In this document: positions 56,588 through 64,000 of the stretch, piece by piece | Numbering within the stretch: the first letter of the stretch is position 1 | Layout: each line of letters opens with the position of its first letter | From: Aliidiomarina iranensis | Lineage (GTDB): Bacteria; Pseudomonadota; Gammaproteobacteria; Enterobacterales; Alteromonadaceae | Reading direction: 5' to 3' | NCBI RefSeq assembly: GCF_003987135.1 | Contig: NZ_PIPJ01000008.1 | Coordinates: 1 to 64,000 of the forward strand | Length of the DNA stretch: 64,000 nt | Program-made: the position numbers and the translations under genes | Notes under the pieces: generated by a model | The model's database searches: none | Told to the model about the DNA's origin: nothing | The model's input: the letters and a program-made list of their open reading frames with translations, nothing else

Positions 56588-57660
56588 GTTTCTATATTGC
56601 ATCATCACCCCATCACCATCAGCGGCGCACCACTGCGAAACTGATGCAATGGGTGTTAATCGCCATGCTTCCGGGCTTTTTAGCACAGCTATATTTCTTT
56701 GGCTGGGGCGTTATCTTGCAACTGTTGCTGGCAATCGCGGTGGCATTAGCGGCTGAATCGTTATGCTTACTGGCTCGAGATAGAGCCCCAAGTACCGGCT
56801 TGCAAGATAATACAGCCATCGTAACCGCAGCTTTGCTGGCCGTGAGCATTCCACCACTTGCACCTTGGTGGATTATTGTTATCGGTACCCTGTTCTCTAT
56901 CGTGGTGGTAAAACACTTATTCGGTGGCGTTGGCCACAATATTTTTAATCCCGCCATGGCTGGGTATGTTGTGTTGCTCATCTCCTTCCCGGTACAAATG
57001 ACAGCCTGGATGCCCCCTACCGGGTTGGCCACCCAAGCCCCGAGCTTTATCGATTCGCTGTATTTATTCTTGTTTCAGTTCACTAGCGAAGGGTTTAGCT
57101 TAGAGCAAATGCGGCGCGTAGATACGGGCGCTATGCTCGATGCAGTGGTGATGGCCACCCCGCTTGATCATCTAAAAACACAACTGAGCCAAGGCGCTAC
57201 GCTCAGTGAGGCCATGCAGCATCCGCAGTTTACCGGCCTCGCAGGCATGGGCTGGCAGTGGGTGAATTTAGGTTATTTACTCGGTGGTTTATTGCTACTG
57301 CAGCAACGAATAATTCAATGGCATATTCCAGTAGCCTTAATTGCATCCTTAGCGTTTTGCGCTCTGCTCGGCAGCATTTTAGCGCCTGATTATCTACCCG
57401 GCCTAAGTATCCATTTATTCAGCGGCGCTACTATGTTCGCGGCCTTTTTTATTGCTACCGATCCAGTTTCCGCGGCAACCTCTAGCAAAGGTAAGCTGAT
57501 CTACGCCGGCCTCATTGGCGTTTTGATTTATGTTATCCGCAGCTACGGCGGCTACCCTGATGCGGTTGCTTTTGCTGTGCTGCTGGCTAATTTATGTGTG
57601 CCGGTTATCGATCAATATACCCGCCCTGTTACTTATGGCCATCGCAAGGAACAAGGTTAA
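56584..57660 (+). CDS. rsxD: Electron transport complex subunit RsxD/RnfD
   Basis: The 358-residue membrane protein has a covalent-FMN motif SGAT in LFSGATMFAAFFIATDPVSA, where Thr holds the flavin. Other conserved parts are SSPHHHQRRTTAKLMQWV at the start, LQDNTAIVTAALLAVSIPP and GGVGHNIFNPAMAGYVVLL. About nine helices. Overlaps rsxC by 4 nt and rsxG by one base. Confidence 0.97.
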   Translation: MSFYIASSPHHHQRRTTAKLMQWVLIAMLPGFLAQLYFFGWGVILQLLLAIAVALAAESLCLLARDRAPSTGLQDNTAIVTAALLAVSIPPLAPWWIIVIGTLFSIVVVKHLFGGVGHNIFNPAMAGYVVLLISFPVQMTAWMPPTGLATQAPSFIDSLYLFLFQFTSEGFSLEQMRRVDTGAMLDAVVMATPLDHLKTQLSQGATLSEAMQHPQFTGLAGMGWQWVNLGYLLGGLLLLQQRIIQWHIPVALIASLAFCALLGSILAPDYLPGLSIHLFSGATMFAAFFIATDPVSAATSSKGKLIYAGLIGVLIYVIRSYGGYPDAVAFAVLLANLCVPVIDQYTRPVTYGHRKEQG

Positions 57661-58352
57661 TGTTAAAGAATATGCAAAAAAACGGGTTGATTCTGGGCGC
57701 TTTTGCTATTGCTGCTACATCGCTCGTAGTAGCCACACAATACCTCACCGCCGATCGCATTGCCGAACAACAACGTGGCGAATTATTACGCACCCTAAAC
57801 ACACTGATTCCAGCCGCACAGCATGACAATGATTTGTATGCTGATTGCACTCTAATTGCAGCACCTGATGCGCTTGGTGCGCCTTTGCAACCGGTGTATC
57901 GTTCGCGCCTAGCGGGTGAAGGCAACGCCTTAGCAATACAAGCCACAGCTACCGATGGTTATAGCGGTAACATTCATTTTCTCGTAGCGATTAATGATAA
58001 TGGATTAGTACAAGGTGTGCGGGTGCTGCAACACAAAGAAACCCCCGGCCTAGGCGATAAAATTGAACTCAAGAAAAGTGATTGGATTTTATCCTTTGAT
58101 GGCGAACGAGTGCGCAGCGAAAACGATTCACGATGGGCAGTACGCCGAGATAATGGCATGTTCGATCAATTCACGGGCGCCACAATCACCCCACGGGCGT
58201 TGGTGAACGCGGTACGCAAAGCGGTTTGGTATGGCCAAGAAAACAGTGCTGAGCTCTTTGCAGCCGCAAGTAACTGTTATACCGAGAGCACGCAAACCGC
58301 TGCAGCCGCCATGAATGAGTTAGAACCGAATATAACGGAGCTGGGCGAATGA
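57660..58352 (+). CDS. rsxG: Electron transport complex subunit RsxG/RnfG
   Basis: From ATG at 57660, overlapping the rsxD TAA, the protein is 230 residues with one N-terminal helix ([20 protein letters not shown]). The periplasmic FMN-binding domain has [31 protein letters not shown] and the flavinylation motif [15 protein letters not shown]. Overlaps rsxE by 4 nt. Confidence 0.97.
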   Translation: MLKNMQKNGLILGAFAIAATSLVVATQYLTADRIAEQQRGELLRTLNTLIPAAQHDNDLYADCTLIAAPDALGAPLQPVYRSRLAGEGNALAIQATATDGYSGNIHFLVAINDNGLVQGVRVLQHKETPGLGDKIELKKSDWILSFDGERVRSENDSRWAVRRDNGMFDQFTGATITPRALVNAVRKAVWYGQENSAELFAAASNCYTESTQTAAAAMNELEPNITELGE

Positions 58353-59047
58353 ACAGTGAGTATCGCACTTTAAGCAAAGATGGCCTTTGGGAAAACAACC
58401 CGGCACTAGTGCAATTACTGGGGCTCTGCCCACTGTTGGCTGTTTCCGGCACCGTAACCAACGCGCTTGGTTTAGGGATTGCCACCCTATTAGTGCTGGT
58501 GGGCTCAAACATTACGGTATCTCTTGTGCGCAACTTTGTGCCCAATGAAATTCGTATTCCGGTGTTTGTTATTGTTATCGCCACTTTTGTAACCCTAGTA
58601 GAACTGACCATGAATGCCTTTACCTACGGCTTGTATATGGCGTTAGGTATTTTCATTCCCTTGATTGTAACCAATTGTGCCATCATCGGCCGCGCCGAAG
58701 CTTACGCCTCAAAGAACAATTGGTACAAAGCGGGCTTTGATGGCCTCATGATGGGCCTTGGTTTTGCTGCCGTTTTAGTGGCGCTAGGCGCCATCCGTGA
58801 ACTCATCGGCCAAGGCACCTTATTTGATGGCGCTGAGCTGTTGCTCGGAGAATGGGCAAGCTCGCTAAGAATTCAGCTTATTGAGTTTGATTACCCCCTA
58901 CTCCTCGCCATATTGCCGCCGGGCGCTTTTATCGGCCTAGGCTTTTTAATTGCTGGAAAAAACTGGCTTGATGAGAAAAAACGGGAAAAGCTGGCGAAAG
59001 CGCCAGTGGAGAAGGCGCAACGCGCTCGCGTAACCCATGTTTCATAA
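58349..59047 (+). CDS. rsxE: Electron transport complex subunit RsxE/RnfE
   Basis: The 232-residue membrane subunit is a paralogue of Rsx[21 protein letters not shown] with the conserved Cys, [20 protein letters not shown], and [19 protein letters not shown]. About six helices and a basic C-terminal tail. Last of the rsx genes; nth follows by 15 nt as in E. coli. Confidence 0.97.
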   Translation: MNSEYRTLSKDGLWENNPALVQLLGLCPLLAVSGTVTNALGLGIATLLVLVGSNITVSLVRNFVPNEIRIPVFVIVIATFVTLVELTMNAFTYGLYMALGIFIPLIVTNCAIIGRAEAYASKNNWYKAGFDGLMMGLGFAAVLVALGAIRELIGQGTLFDGAELLLGEWASSLRIQLIEFDYPLLLAILPPGAFIGLGFLIAGKNWLDEKKREKLAKAPVEKAQRARVTHVS

Positions 59048-59062
59048 AAAGAAGAGCAGCGC

Positions 59063-59698
59063 ATGAACCAACAAAAACGTATTGAAATATTAAAACGCTT
59101 GCGGGATAACAATCCGAATCCAACAACGGAATTGAATTTTAGTAACCCCTTTGAGCTACTCATTGCAGTATTGCTCTCAGCGCAAGCTACCGATGTGGGT
59201 GTAAATAAAGCCACTGGCCCCCTATTTGCGGTTGCCAATAATCCTGCTGATATGCTCGCACTCGGTGTGGCTGGCGTAAAAAACTATATAAAAACTATCG
59301 GCTTGTTCAACACCAAAGCGGAAAACACTATTAAAACCTGCCGTATCCTTGTTGAACAACACAATGGTGAAGTGCCCGAAGATCGCGCCGCACTAGAGGC
59401 TTTACCCGGTGTTGGCCGGAAAACCGCAAACGTAGTGCTGAATACCGCCTTTGGTTGGCCCACCATTGCTGTTGATACCCATATTTTTCGGGTGAGCAAC
59501 CGAACTAAGTTAGCGAAAGGAAAAACTGTTGATGCGGTAGAACAAAAATTGCTCAAGGTCGTTCCTGCAGAATTTAAAGTGGATGTGCATCATTGGCTCA
59601 TTCTCCACGGCCGCTATACCTGTGTGGCGCGCAAACCACGCTGCGGCTCCTGCATTATTGAAGATTTGTGCGAATTTAAAGATAAAATCGAACTATAA
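59063..59698 (+). CDS. nth: Endonuclease III
   Basis: Nth excises oxidised pyrimidines and nicks abasic sites. The 211-residue protein has the helix-hairpin-helix EALPGVGRKTANVVLN with the catalytic Lys, the catalytic Asp in AVDTHIFRVSNR, and the 4Fe-4S motif CVARKPRCGSCIIEDLC. Placement after rsxE suggests shared expression under redox stress. Confidence 0.98.
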   Translation: MNQQKRIEILKRLRDNNPNPTTELNFSNPFELLIAVLLSAQATDVGVNKATGPLFAVANNPADMLALGVAGVKNYIKTIGLFNTKAENTIKTCRILVEQHNGEVPEDRAALEALPGVGRKTANVVLNTAFGWPTIAVDTHIFRVSNRTKLAKGKTVDAVEQKLLKVVPAEFKVDVHHWLILHGRYTCVARKPRCGSCIIEDLCEFKDKIEL

Positions 59699-59807
59699 CG
59701 CCTATTTTTAACGTTCTGGCCTCGCTGCTATTGGCATCTTTGGCCGTTGTTATGGTTCGGCTTTAATACCCGTACATATCAATGTGCCGCGCTCACGCAT
59801 ATTTTGT

Positions 59808-59852
59808 TCATGTATGTTGCTCTCATGCATGTTGCACTCATGTATCTTGCAC
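59808..59852. repeat. 15-bp tandem repeat, three copies
   Basis: TCATGTATGTTGCTC, TCATGCATGTTGCAC and TCATGTATCTTGCAC are contiguous. They lie in the 209-nt gap between nth and the amidohydrolase gene, 55 nt before its start, possibly in its promoter or leader. Confidence 0.9.
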
Positions 59853-59907
59853 TGGGAACGGCGCGCTGTAATACTGAGCTTATGCCCACACATTTGGAGT
59901 GACCACA

Positions 59908-61293
59908 ATGAAGCTCACTATGATTGCTTTAATCACGCTGGCGAGTACTTTTGCCGCAACCACTACTATTCAAAACAGCTATGCGCAAAATTCTGCTCAA
60001 GGCTCTGCTCAAGGTTCTGCGCAAAGCTCTGCCCAAGCAATGAGCTCCGGCGCGAACGCAACATCATCGGCGCAACACGCCAGTATCAGCGATGCCTTGG
60101 AGCAACGTGTTATTGAATGGCGCCGTGATCTGCATCAGCACCCAGAATTAAGTAATCGCGAGTTTCGTACCTCGGGTGTGGTGGCAGATCACCTTAGATC
60201 ACTTGGCCTAGAAGTCACTACCGATATCGCCCATACCGGTGTGGTGGCTATTCTTCGTGGCGCACAACCGGGGCCCACCGTAGCCTTACGTGCAGATATG
60301 GATGCTCTGCCGGTACAAGAGCTTACCGATGTGCCGTTCGCATCAACCGCAACGGGCGAATATCGCGGCCGAGAAGTATCGGTGATGCATGCCTGCGGCC
60401 ATGATTTACATGTGGCAATGTTAATGGGTGCCGCTGAGCACTTGGCCGGCATGCAAGAGCAAATCGCTGGCGATATCATGTTTATCTTCCAACCTGCCGA
60501 GGAAGGCGCGCCCGAGGGTGAGGAAGGCGGTGCGGAACTCATGCTCAAAGAAGGGTTGTTCGATATCGCAAAACCCGATGCCGTATTCGGTATTCATGTT
60601 TGGTCGGCTGCTACAACGGGCCACATTGGCTATCGCCAAGGCCCGCTAATGGCCTCCTCCGATCGCTTCGAGATTCGGGTTCTGGGTGAACAAACTCACG
60701 GCTCACGCCCTTGGGGCGGAATCGACCCGATAGTAGTGGCTAGCCAAATTATAAACAATGTACAAACCATTGTTAGCCGGCAGGTAAATATCACAAAGGC
60801 GCCTGCTGTTGTAAGTTTTGGTATTGTTGAAGGCGGTGTGCGCAACAATATTATTCCCGATGAAGTTTACTTAGAGGGTACTATTCGCAATTTTGATATG
60901 GCTATTCGCAGCGATATTTTTGCCAAACTCACCAACGCTGCCGAGATGACAGCCGCAGCCAGTGGCGCTCGCGCTGAAGTAACTATTGATGAGGGCTACC
61001 CGGTTACGGTAAATAATCCTGATTTGGTAACACAAATGCTGCCTACCACCGAACGAATTGTTGGTAGGGAAAACATGTATGAAGCCGATTTAGTAACCGG
61101 CGCTGAAGATTTTTCATTTTATGCTTTAGAAGTACCGAGTATGTTTGTGTTTCTGGGCATTACGCCACCGGGCCAAGATCCGGCCACAGCGCCAAGTAAT
61201 CATTCTCCCTACTTTTACGCCGACGAAAACTCGTTACGCGTGGGTACTGAGCTTTTAATAAATTGGGCGTTGGATTATCCAAGCACGCGCTGA
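59908..61293 (+). CDS. Secreted M20-family amidohydrolase
   Basis: The 461-residue precursor from ATG at 59908 (GGAG 8 nt upstream) starts with a signal peptide, MKLTMIALITLASTFAA, then a low-complexity stretch AQGSAQGSAQSSAQA. The mature part is an M20D metallopeptidase/amidohydrolase: WRRDLHQHPELSNREFRTS, ALRADMDALPVQE, MHACGHDLHVAML (metal ligands), FQPAEEGAPEGEEGG (catalytic Glu), EGTIRNFD and TGAEDFSFYA. Family members hydrolyse N-acyl amino acids or similar; the export signal suggests periplasmic or secreted action. Monocistronic, 32 nt before rnt. Confidence 0.9.
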   Translation: MKLTMIALITLASTFAATTTIQNSYAQNSAQGSAQGSAQSSAQAMSSGANATSSAQHASISDALEQRVIEWRRDLHQHPELSNREFRTSGVVADHLRSLGLEVTTDIAHTGVVAILRGAQPGPTVALRADMDALPVQELTDVPFASTATGEYRGREVSVMHACGHDLHVAMLMGAAEHLAGMQEQIAGDIMFIFQPAEEGAPEGEEGGAELMLKEGLFDIAKPDAVFGIHVWSAATTGHIGYRQGPLMASSDRFEIRVLGEQTHGSRPWGGIDPIVVASQIINNVQTIVSRQVNITKAPAVVSFGIVEGGVRNNIIPDEVYLEGTIRNFDMAIRSDIFAKLTNAAEMTAAASGARAEVTIDEGYPVTVNNPDLVTQMLPTTERIVGRENMYEADLVTGAEDFSFYALEVPSMFVFLGITPPGQDPATAPSNHSPYFYADENSLRVGTELLINWALDYPSTR

Positions 61294-61325
61294 GATTTTA
61301 AATATAAACAAATACAAGGATATTC

Positions 61326-62015
61326 ATGAGTGATTCACCGGCCGAGAGCACGAGTAACGGCACCAAGCCTGTAGCATTAAAAGACCGTTTTCGTGGCTAT
61401 TTACCCGTTGTGATTGATGTGGAAACCGCTGGCTTTAACGCAAAAACCGACGCGCTACTGGAAATCGCCGCCGTTATCGTTGATTTTGATGATAACGGCC
61501 AATTGGTGCCCATCGCAACACATCATGCGCATATTAAGCCCTTTGCAGGTGCCAATATCGAGCAAGCCGCAATTGATTTTAATGGCATTGAGCCGTTCAG
61601 TGAGTTGCGTGGTGCCATTGATGAGGGCGAAGCCTTACGCGATATATTTAAAGCCATACGCAAAGCGCAAAAAGCGGCGGAATGCCAACGTTGTGTGCTC
61701 GTTGGCCATAATGCCACGTTTGATCATGGTTTCGTGATGGCAGCTGCCGAGCGGGCTAACTTGAAGCGCAACCCGTTTCACCCATTTGTTACCTTCGATA
61801 CGGCGGCGTTGGCTGCACTTACTGTTGGGCAAACCGTGTTAGTGAAGGCGTGCCGTGCCGCCGGTATTGCATTTGATAGCAAAGAAGCACACAGCGCTGT
61901 ATATGATACCGAACGCACGGCAGAGCTGTTTTGTTGGATGGTAAACCGCTATCAGCAGTTAGGTGGTTGGCCGCTCACGCAAGATGAGGCAACGGCCGAG
62001 CAGCAAGCTGATTAG
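61326..62015 (+). CDS. rnt: Ribonuclease T
   Basis: RNase T trims 3' ends of tRNA and other stable RNAs. The 229-residue DEDD exonuclease shows [20 protein letters not shown] (Asp, Glu), [13 protein letters not shown] (Asp) and [16 protein letters not shown] (His, Asp). Its neighbourhood with grxD and sodB resembles E. coli. Repeats of GGTACC..AACAGAA (17 nt, two copies at 62037-62070) follow the stop. Confidence 0.97.
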   Translation: MSDSPAESTSNGTKPVALKDRFRGYLPVVIDVETAGFNAKTDALLEIAAVIVDFDDNGQLVPIATHHAHIKPFAGANIEQAAIDFNGIEPFSELRGAIDEGEALRDIFKAIRKAQKAAECQRCVLVGHNATFDHGFVMAAAERANLKRNPFHPFVTFDTAALAALTVGQTVLVKACRAAGIAFDSKEAHSAVYDTERTAELFCWMVNRYQQLGGWPLTQDEATAEQQAD

Positions 62016-62110
62016 CAACATACCTTAGGAATAGAGGGTACCTAACAACAGAAGGTACCCAGTAACAGAAAAGCTAATACCAAATTGAATCGGTGAGCGT
62101 AGGTGGAATC

Positions 62111-62476
62111 TTATTCGCTAGCGCTTTCATCGATTTCTGGCGCCGCCGCAACGACCAATGGTTGCAACTCGCCCTGCTGGAACATTTCCAAAATGATATC
62201 GCATCCACCGATTAGCTCACCGTTCACCCACAATTGGGGAAAGGTTGGCCAATCCGCTATCCGGGGTAATTCAGCGCGGATGTCAGGGTTTTGCAGAATA
62301 TCCACATAAGCAAAAGGTTTACCGCAGGCCATAAGGGCTTGGGAAGCTTGTGCGGAGAAACCACAACTAGGAAGTTTTGGCGAACCCTTCATATACAATA
62401 ACACTGGATTTTCAGCGATTTGCTCGCGAATGCGGGCTTCAGTATCTTGGGTTTGCTCTGGCTGCATATCTTGCAT
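62111..62476 (-). CDS. grxD: Monothiol glutaredoxin Grx4
   Basis: GrxD carries and hands on 2Fe-2S clusters with glutathione. The 121-residue protein has the CGFS active site (KLPSCGFSAQASQAL), WPTFPQLWVNGELIGGCDI with the cis-Pro and GG motifs, and a short acidic tail. The conserved start corresponds to about residue 12, so the N-terminus is slightly longer than usual. Convergent with rnt. Confidence 0.97.
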   Translation of the reverse strand: MQDMQPEQTQDTEARIREQIAENPVLLYMKGSPKLPSCGFSAQASQALMACGKPFAYVDILQNPDIRAELPRIADWPTFPQLWVNGELIGGCDIILEMFQQGELQPLVVAAAPEIDESASE

Positions 62477-62885
62477 AACAACTCCTTAAAATAAAATTAG
62501 GCCGATACTACAGGGTTGGCCACTTGCAATTGTCGGTTTCACCACGTTAGGCGTAACCGAATGCTTATCGCTGCGGTTAGAGCCGTATTGTAACACAAGC
62601 AAGGCCTGCGGATGAACCACCGGTGATTATGAATAAGAATGATTTTAGCCCTTGAAATCCAAAACCCTTGCCTCCATGTATACCCTATTGTTATAGAAAA
62701 TGTGTTAGCCGCTAACTAGTTACCCTCAGGGATATTTAACGGCCGCATTGTTTGTTTCGGCGTACAGCCGCTATAATAAGAAACGAATTTAGGATCACGG
62801 TTCCTTTTGCCCACTTTTTTATTTTAGTTATCTTTGAAATGGGTAATGGGTGCTAGCATTTAGTTAATGAATGGAGAAGCATAAT
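62477..62885. other. Intergenic region between grxD and sodB
   Basis: About 410 nt, no gene seen. It must hold divergent promoters for grxD and sodB. GTTAGC-C-GCTAAC (62704-62716) is a perfect dyad and could be an operator. A weak Fur-like stretch near 62623-62642 is noted but not called. Confidence 0.45.
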
Positions 62886-63467
62886 ATGGCTTTCGAATTA
62901 CCAGCACTTCCTTACGAAAAAAATGCGCTCGAACCACATATTTCTGCCGAAACGCTTGAGTATCACTATGGCAAGCATCATCAAACTTATGTTGATAAGC
63001 TCAACGGTTTGGTTGAAGGCTCTGAGTTTGCCGGTAAATCTCTTGAAGATATCGTAAAAACTTCAAGCGGCGGTGTATTCAATAATGCCGCGCAAATCTG
63101 GAACCACACTTTCTATTGGCATTGCTTAAGCCCAAATGGTGGCGGTGAGCCAACAGGCGCTCTAGCTGAAGCCATTAACAACAAATGGGGTTCATTTGAG
63201 AAGTTTAAAGAAGCCTTCACCACCAGCGCCGTAAACAACTTCGGCTCAAGCTGGACATGGCTTGTGAAAACTAAAGATGGCGGTGTGGATATCGTGAATA
63301 CGAGCAACGCTGAAACCCCAGTAACCAATGAAAACCACGTGCCACTATTAACCGTGGATCTTTGGGAACATGCTTATTACATTGATTACCGGAATGCACG
63401 TCCGAAGTATATGGATGCTTTCTGGTCTTTAGTGAACTGGGAATTTGCCAGCAAAAACTTCGGTTAA
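62886..63467 (+). CDS. sodB: Superoxide dismutase [Fe]
   Basis: SodB dismutes superoxide in the cytoplasm. From ATG at 62886 it is 193 residues, the E. coli length, beginning [20 protein letters not shown], with GGAG 9 nt upstream; an ATG five codons earlier overlaps that site. Metal ligands lie in [22 protein letters not shown], and [11 protein letters not shown]. The [14 protein letters not shown] segment with Gln is typical of iron enzymes. Confidence 0.98.
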   Translation: MAFELPALPYEKNALEPHISAETLEYHYGKHHQTYVDKLNGLVEGSEFAGKSLEDIVKTSSGGVFNNAAQIWNHTFYWHCLSPNGGGEPTGALAEAINNKWGSFEKFKEAFTTSAVNNFGSSWTWLVKTKDGGVDIVNTSNAETPVTNENHVPLLTVDLWEHAYYIDYRNARPKYMDAFWSLVNWEFASKNFG

Positions 63468-63521
63468 TTGGTTGGCCCAGCTTAGCATTTGCCGGCGCTC
63501 GCCGGCATAACCTGAGCGAAG

Positions 63522-63577
63522 CACCAGAAACAAAGAACCAGAAACAAAGAACCAGAAACAAAGAACCAGAAACGAAA
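63522..63577. repeat. 14-bp tandem repeat, four copies
   Basis: AACCAGAAACAAAG occurs four times in a row from 63522, with CACC in the first and CGAAA in the last. It ends at the sodB terminator and so lies in the sodB 3' UTR. Confidence 0.93.
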
Positions 63578-63604
63578 AACGGCACCTCAGGGTGCCGTTT
63601 TTGT
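63575..63604. terminator. Terminator of sodB
   Basis: AAAAACGGCACC and GGTGCCGTTTTT form a 12-bp stem around TCAG, with U-runs on both strands. It can serve sodB and the convergent peptidase gene. Confidence 0.95.
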
Positions 63605-63617
63605 TTTTAGTTAACGC

Positions 63618-64000
63618 TTATTCACTTTTCTCGCGATACTTCTCAAACCAATAAATAACGTAGGCTGGTTTTGCCATATGGTTACTCGGCCGCGTGTGTA
63701 ATGCATGGGAAGCGCCCGGCACTCGCACCATGGCGGTATCAATACCACGCAATTGCAGGGCTTGGTAATACTGCTCTGTCTCTGAAATAGGCGTGCGGTG
63801 ATCCGCCTCACCAGTAAACAATAGTGTTGGCGTAGAAACATTGCCCACATAAGATATAGGCGAATGCTTCAGATAATGCTCTGGGTTTTCCCAAGGCAAA
63901 TCAGGGAACCAGTATTGGCTGAAATACGTGTACATATCCGCATTGAGCACGAAGCTATACCAATTGATGACTGGGTTTACCGCCGCCGCGGCACGGAACC
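63618..64000 (-). CDS. S9-family peptidase, C-terminal part (truncated by window edge)
   Basis: The reading frame is open to the window end, so only the last 127 residues are seen. They match the C-terminus of S9C acylaminoacyl-type peptidases: AAVNPVINWYSF, the catalytic Asp region LLFTGEADHRTPISETEQYY and the catalytic His in GASHALHTRPSNHMAKPAYV. The nucleophile Ser lies outside the window. The enzyme probably releases peptides, perhaps secreted. Confidence 0.85.
   Translation of the reverse strand, partial: FRAAAAVNPVINWYSFVLNADMYTYFSQYWFPDLPWENPEHYLKHSPISYVGNVSTPTLLFTGEADHRTPISETEQYYQALQLRGIDTAMVRVPGASHALHTRPSNHMAKPAYVIYWFEKYREKSE

Noticed and set aside
62623-62642. Fur box upstream of sodB
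   Set aside because: The GATTATGAATAAGAATGATT stretch matches the consensus only partly and is over 240 nt from the start codon.

Overview
The window is a compact, gene-dense bacterial chromosome segment of moderate GC. It is clearly gammaproteobacterial. Many blocks keep the order known from Escherichia coli: rpsP-rimM-trmD-rplS with ffh; recX-alaS-csrA-tRNA-Ser(GCU)-tRNA-Arg(ACG); rnm-yciO-scpA-scpB-rluB divergent from trpL-trpE; ybbP-ybbA divergent from tesA; tRNA-Ala(GGC)/gltX/tRNA-Val(UAC); rsxABCDGE-nth; rnt/grxD/sodB. An oadGAB sodium pump, a fused trpCF next to unfused trpG and trpD, and many TTG/GTG starts suggest a marine Alteromonadales-type organism. An Idiomarinaceae relative is my best guess, from general resemblance only. 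I see no prophage, insertion sequence, transposase, integrase or CRISPR array.

Layout. 1-1.3 kb: a lone lipoprotein gene between inverted repeats, then three direct 63-nt repeats. 1.3-4.8 kb: ribosomal protein, rRNA/tRNA maturation and SRP genes. 5-12.4 kb: a CcsA-like membrane protein, a CorC-type protein, a lytic transglycosylase lipoprotein, gshA, a large hybrid histidine kinase and a 57-residue membrane protein. 12.4-15.7 kb: oadGAB. 16-20.9 kb: tRNA-Arg x2, tRNA-Ser, csrA, alaS, recX and a SIMPL-domain lipoprotein. 21-26.3 kb: agmatine deiminase, rluB, scpB, scpA, yciO, rnm. 26.3-34.1 kb: a 0.5-kb repeat-rich region, the Trp attenuator and trpEGD(CF)BA. 34.3-42 kb: PerM-like permease, YfcH-like epimerase, ybbP-ybbA, tesA, a divergent folK and folM. 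42-46.7 kb: tRNA-Glu x3 and tRNA-Ala, a lipoprotein, carbonic anhydrase, gltX, a MAPEG protein and tRNA-Val x3. 46.7-53.2 kb: uvrB, MATE exporter, aspartate-type aminotransferase, a DnaA-box cluster, tRNA-Asn x2 and a PAP2 phosphatase. 53.4-59.7 kb: rsxABCDGE-nth. 59.9-64 kb: M20 amidohydrolase, rnt, grxD, sodB and the C-terminus of an S9 peptidase.

The genes are mostly housekeeping: translation and tRNA supply, chromosome segregation (ScpAB), tryptophan synthesis under attenuation, redox and oxidative defence (GshA, GrxD, SodB, Rsx, Nth) and ion-coupled energetics (Oad, Rsx).

The unusual content lies between and inside these genes. At least seven unrelated short tandem arrays, most with a period of 15 bp, occur in intergenic DNA, and in-frame 15-nt and 21-nt periodic repeats occur in linkers of TrpCF, FolK and TrpE. 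The array beside the first lipoprotein gene forms hairpins with GGA in the loop, resembling CsrA-binding sites, in a window that also encodes CsrA. A cluster of DnaA boxes lies away from any recognisable oriC. The folK-like gene runs 129 nt into the opposite strand of folM. A set of mutually exclusive hairpins precedes rsxA.
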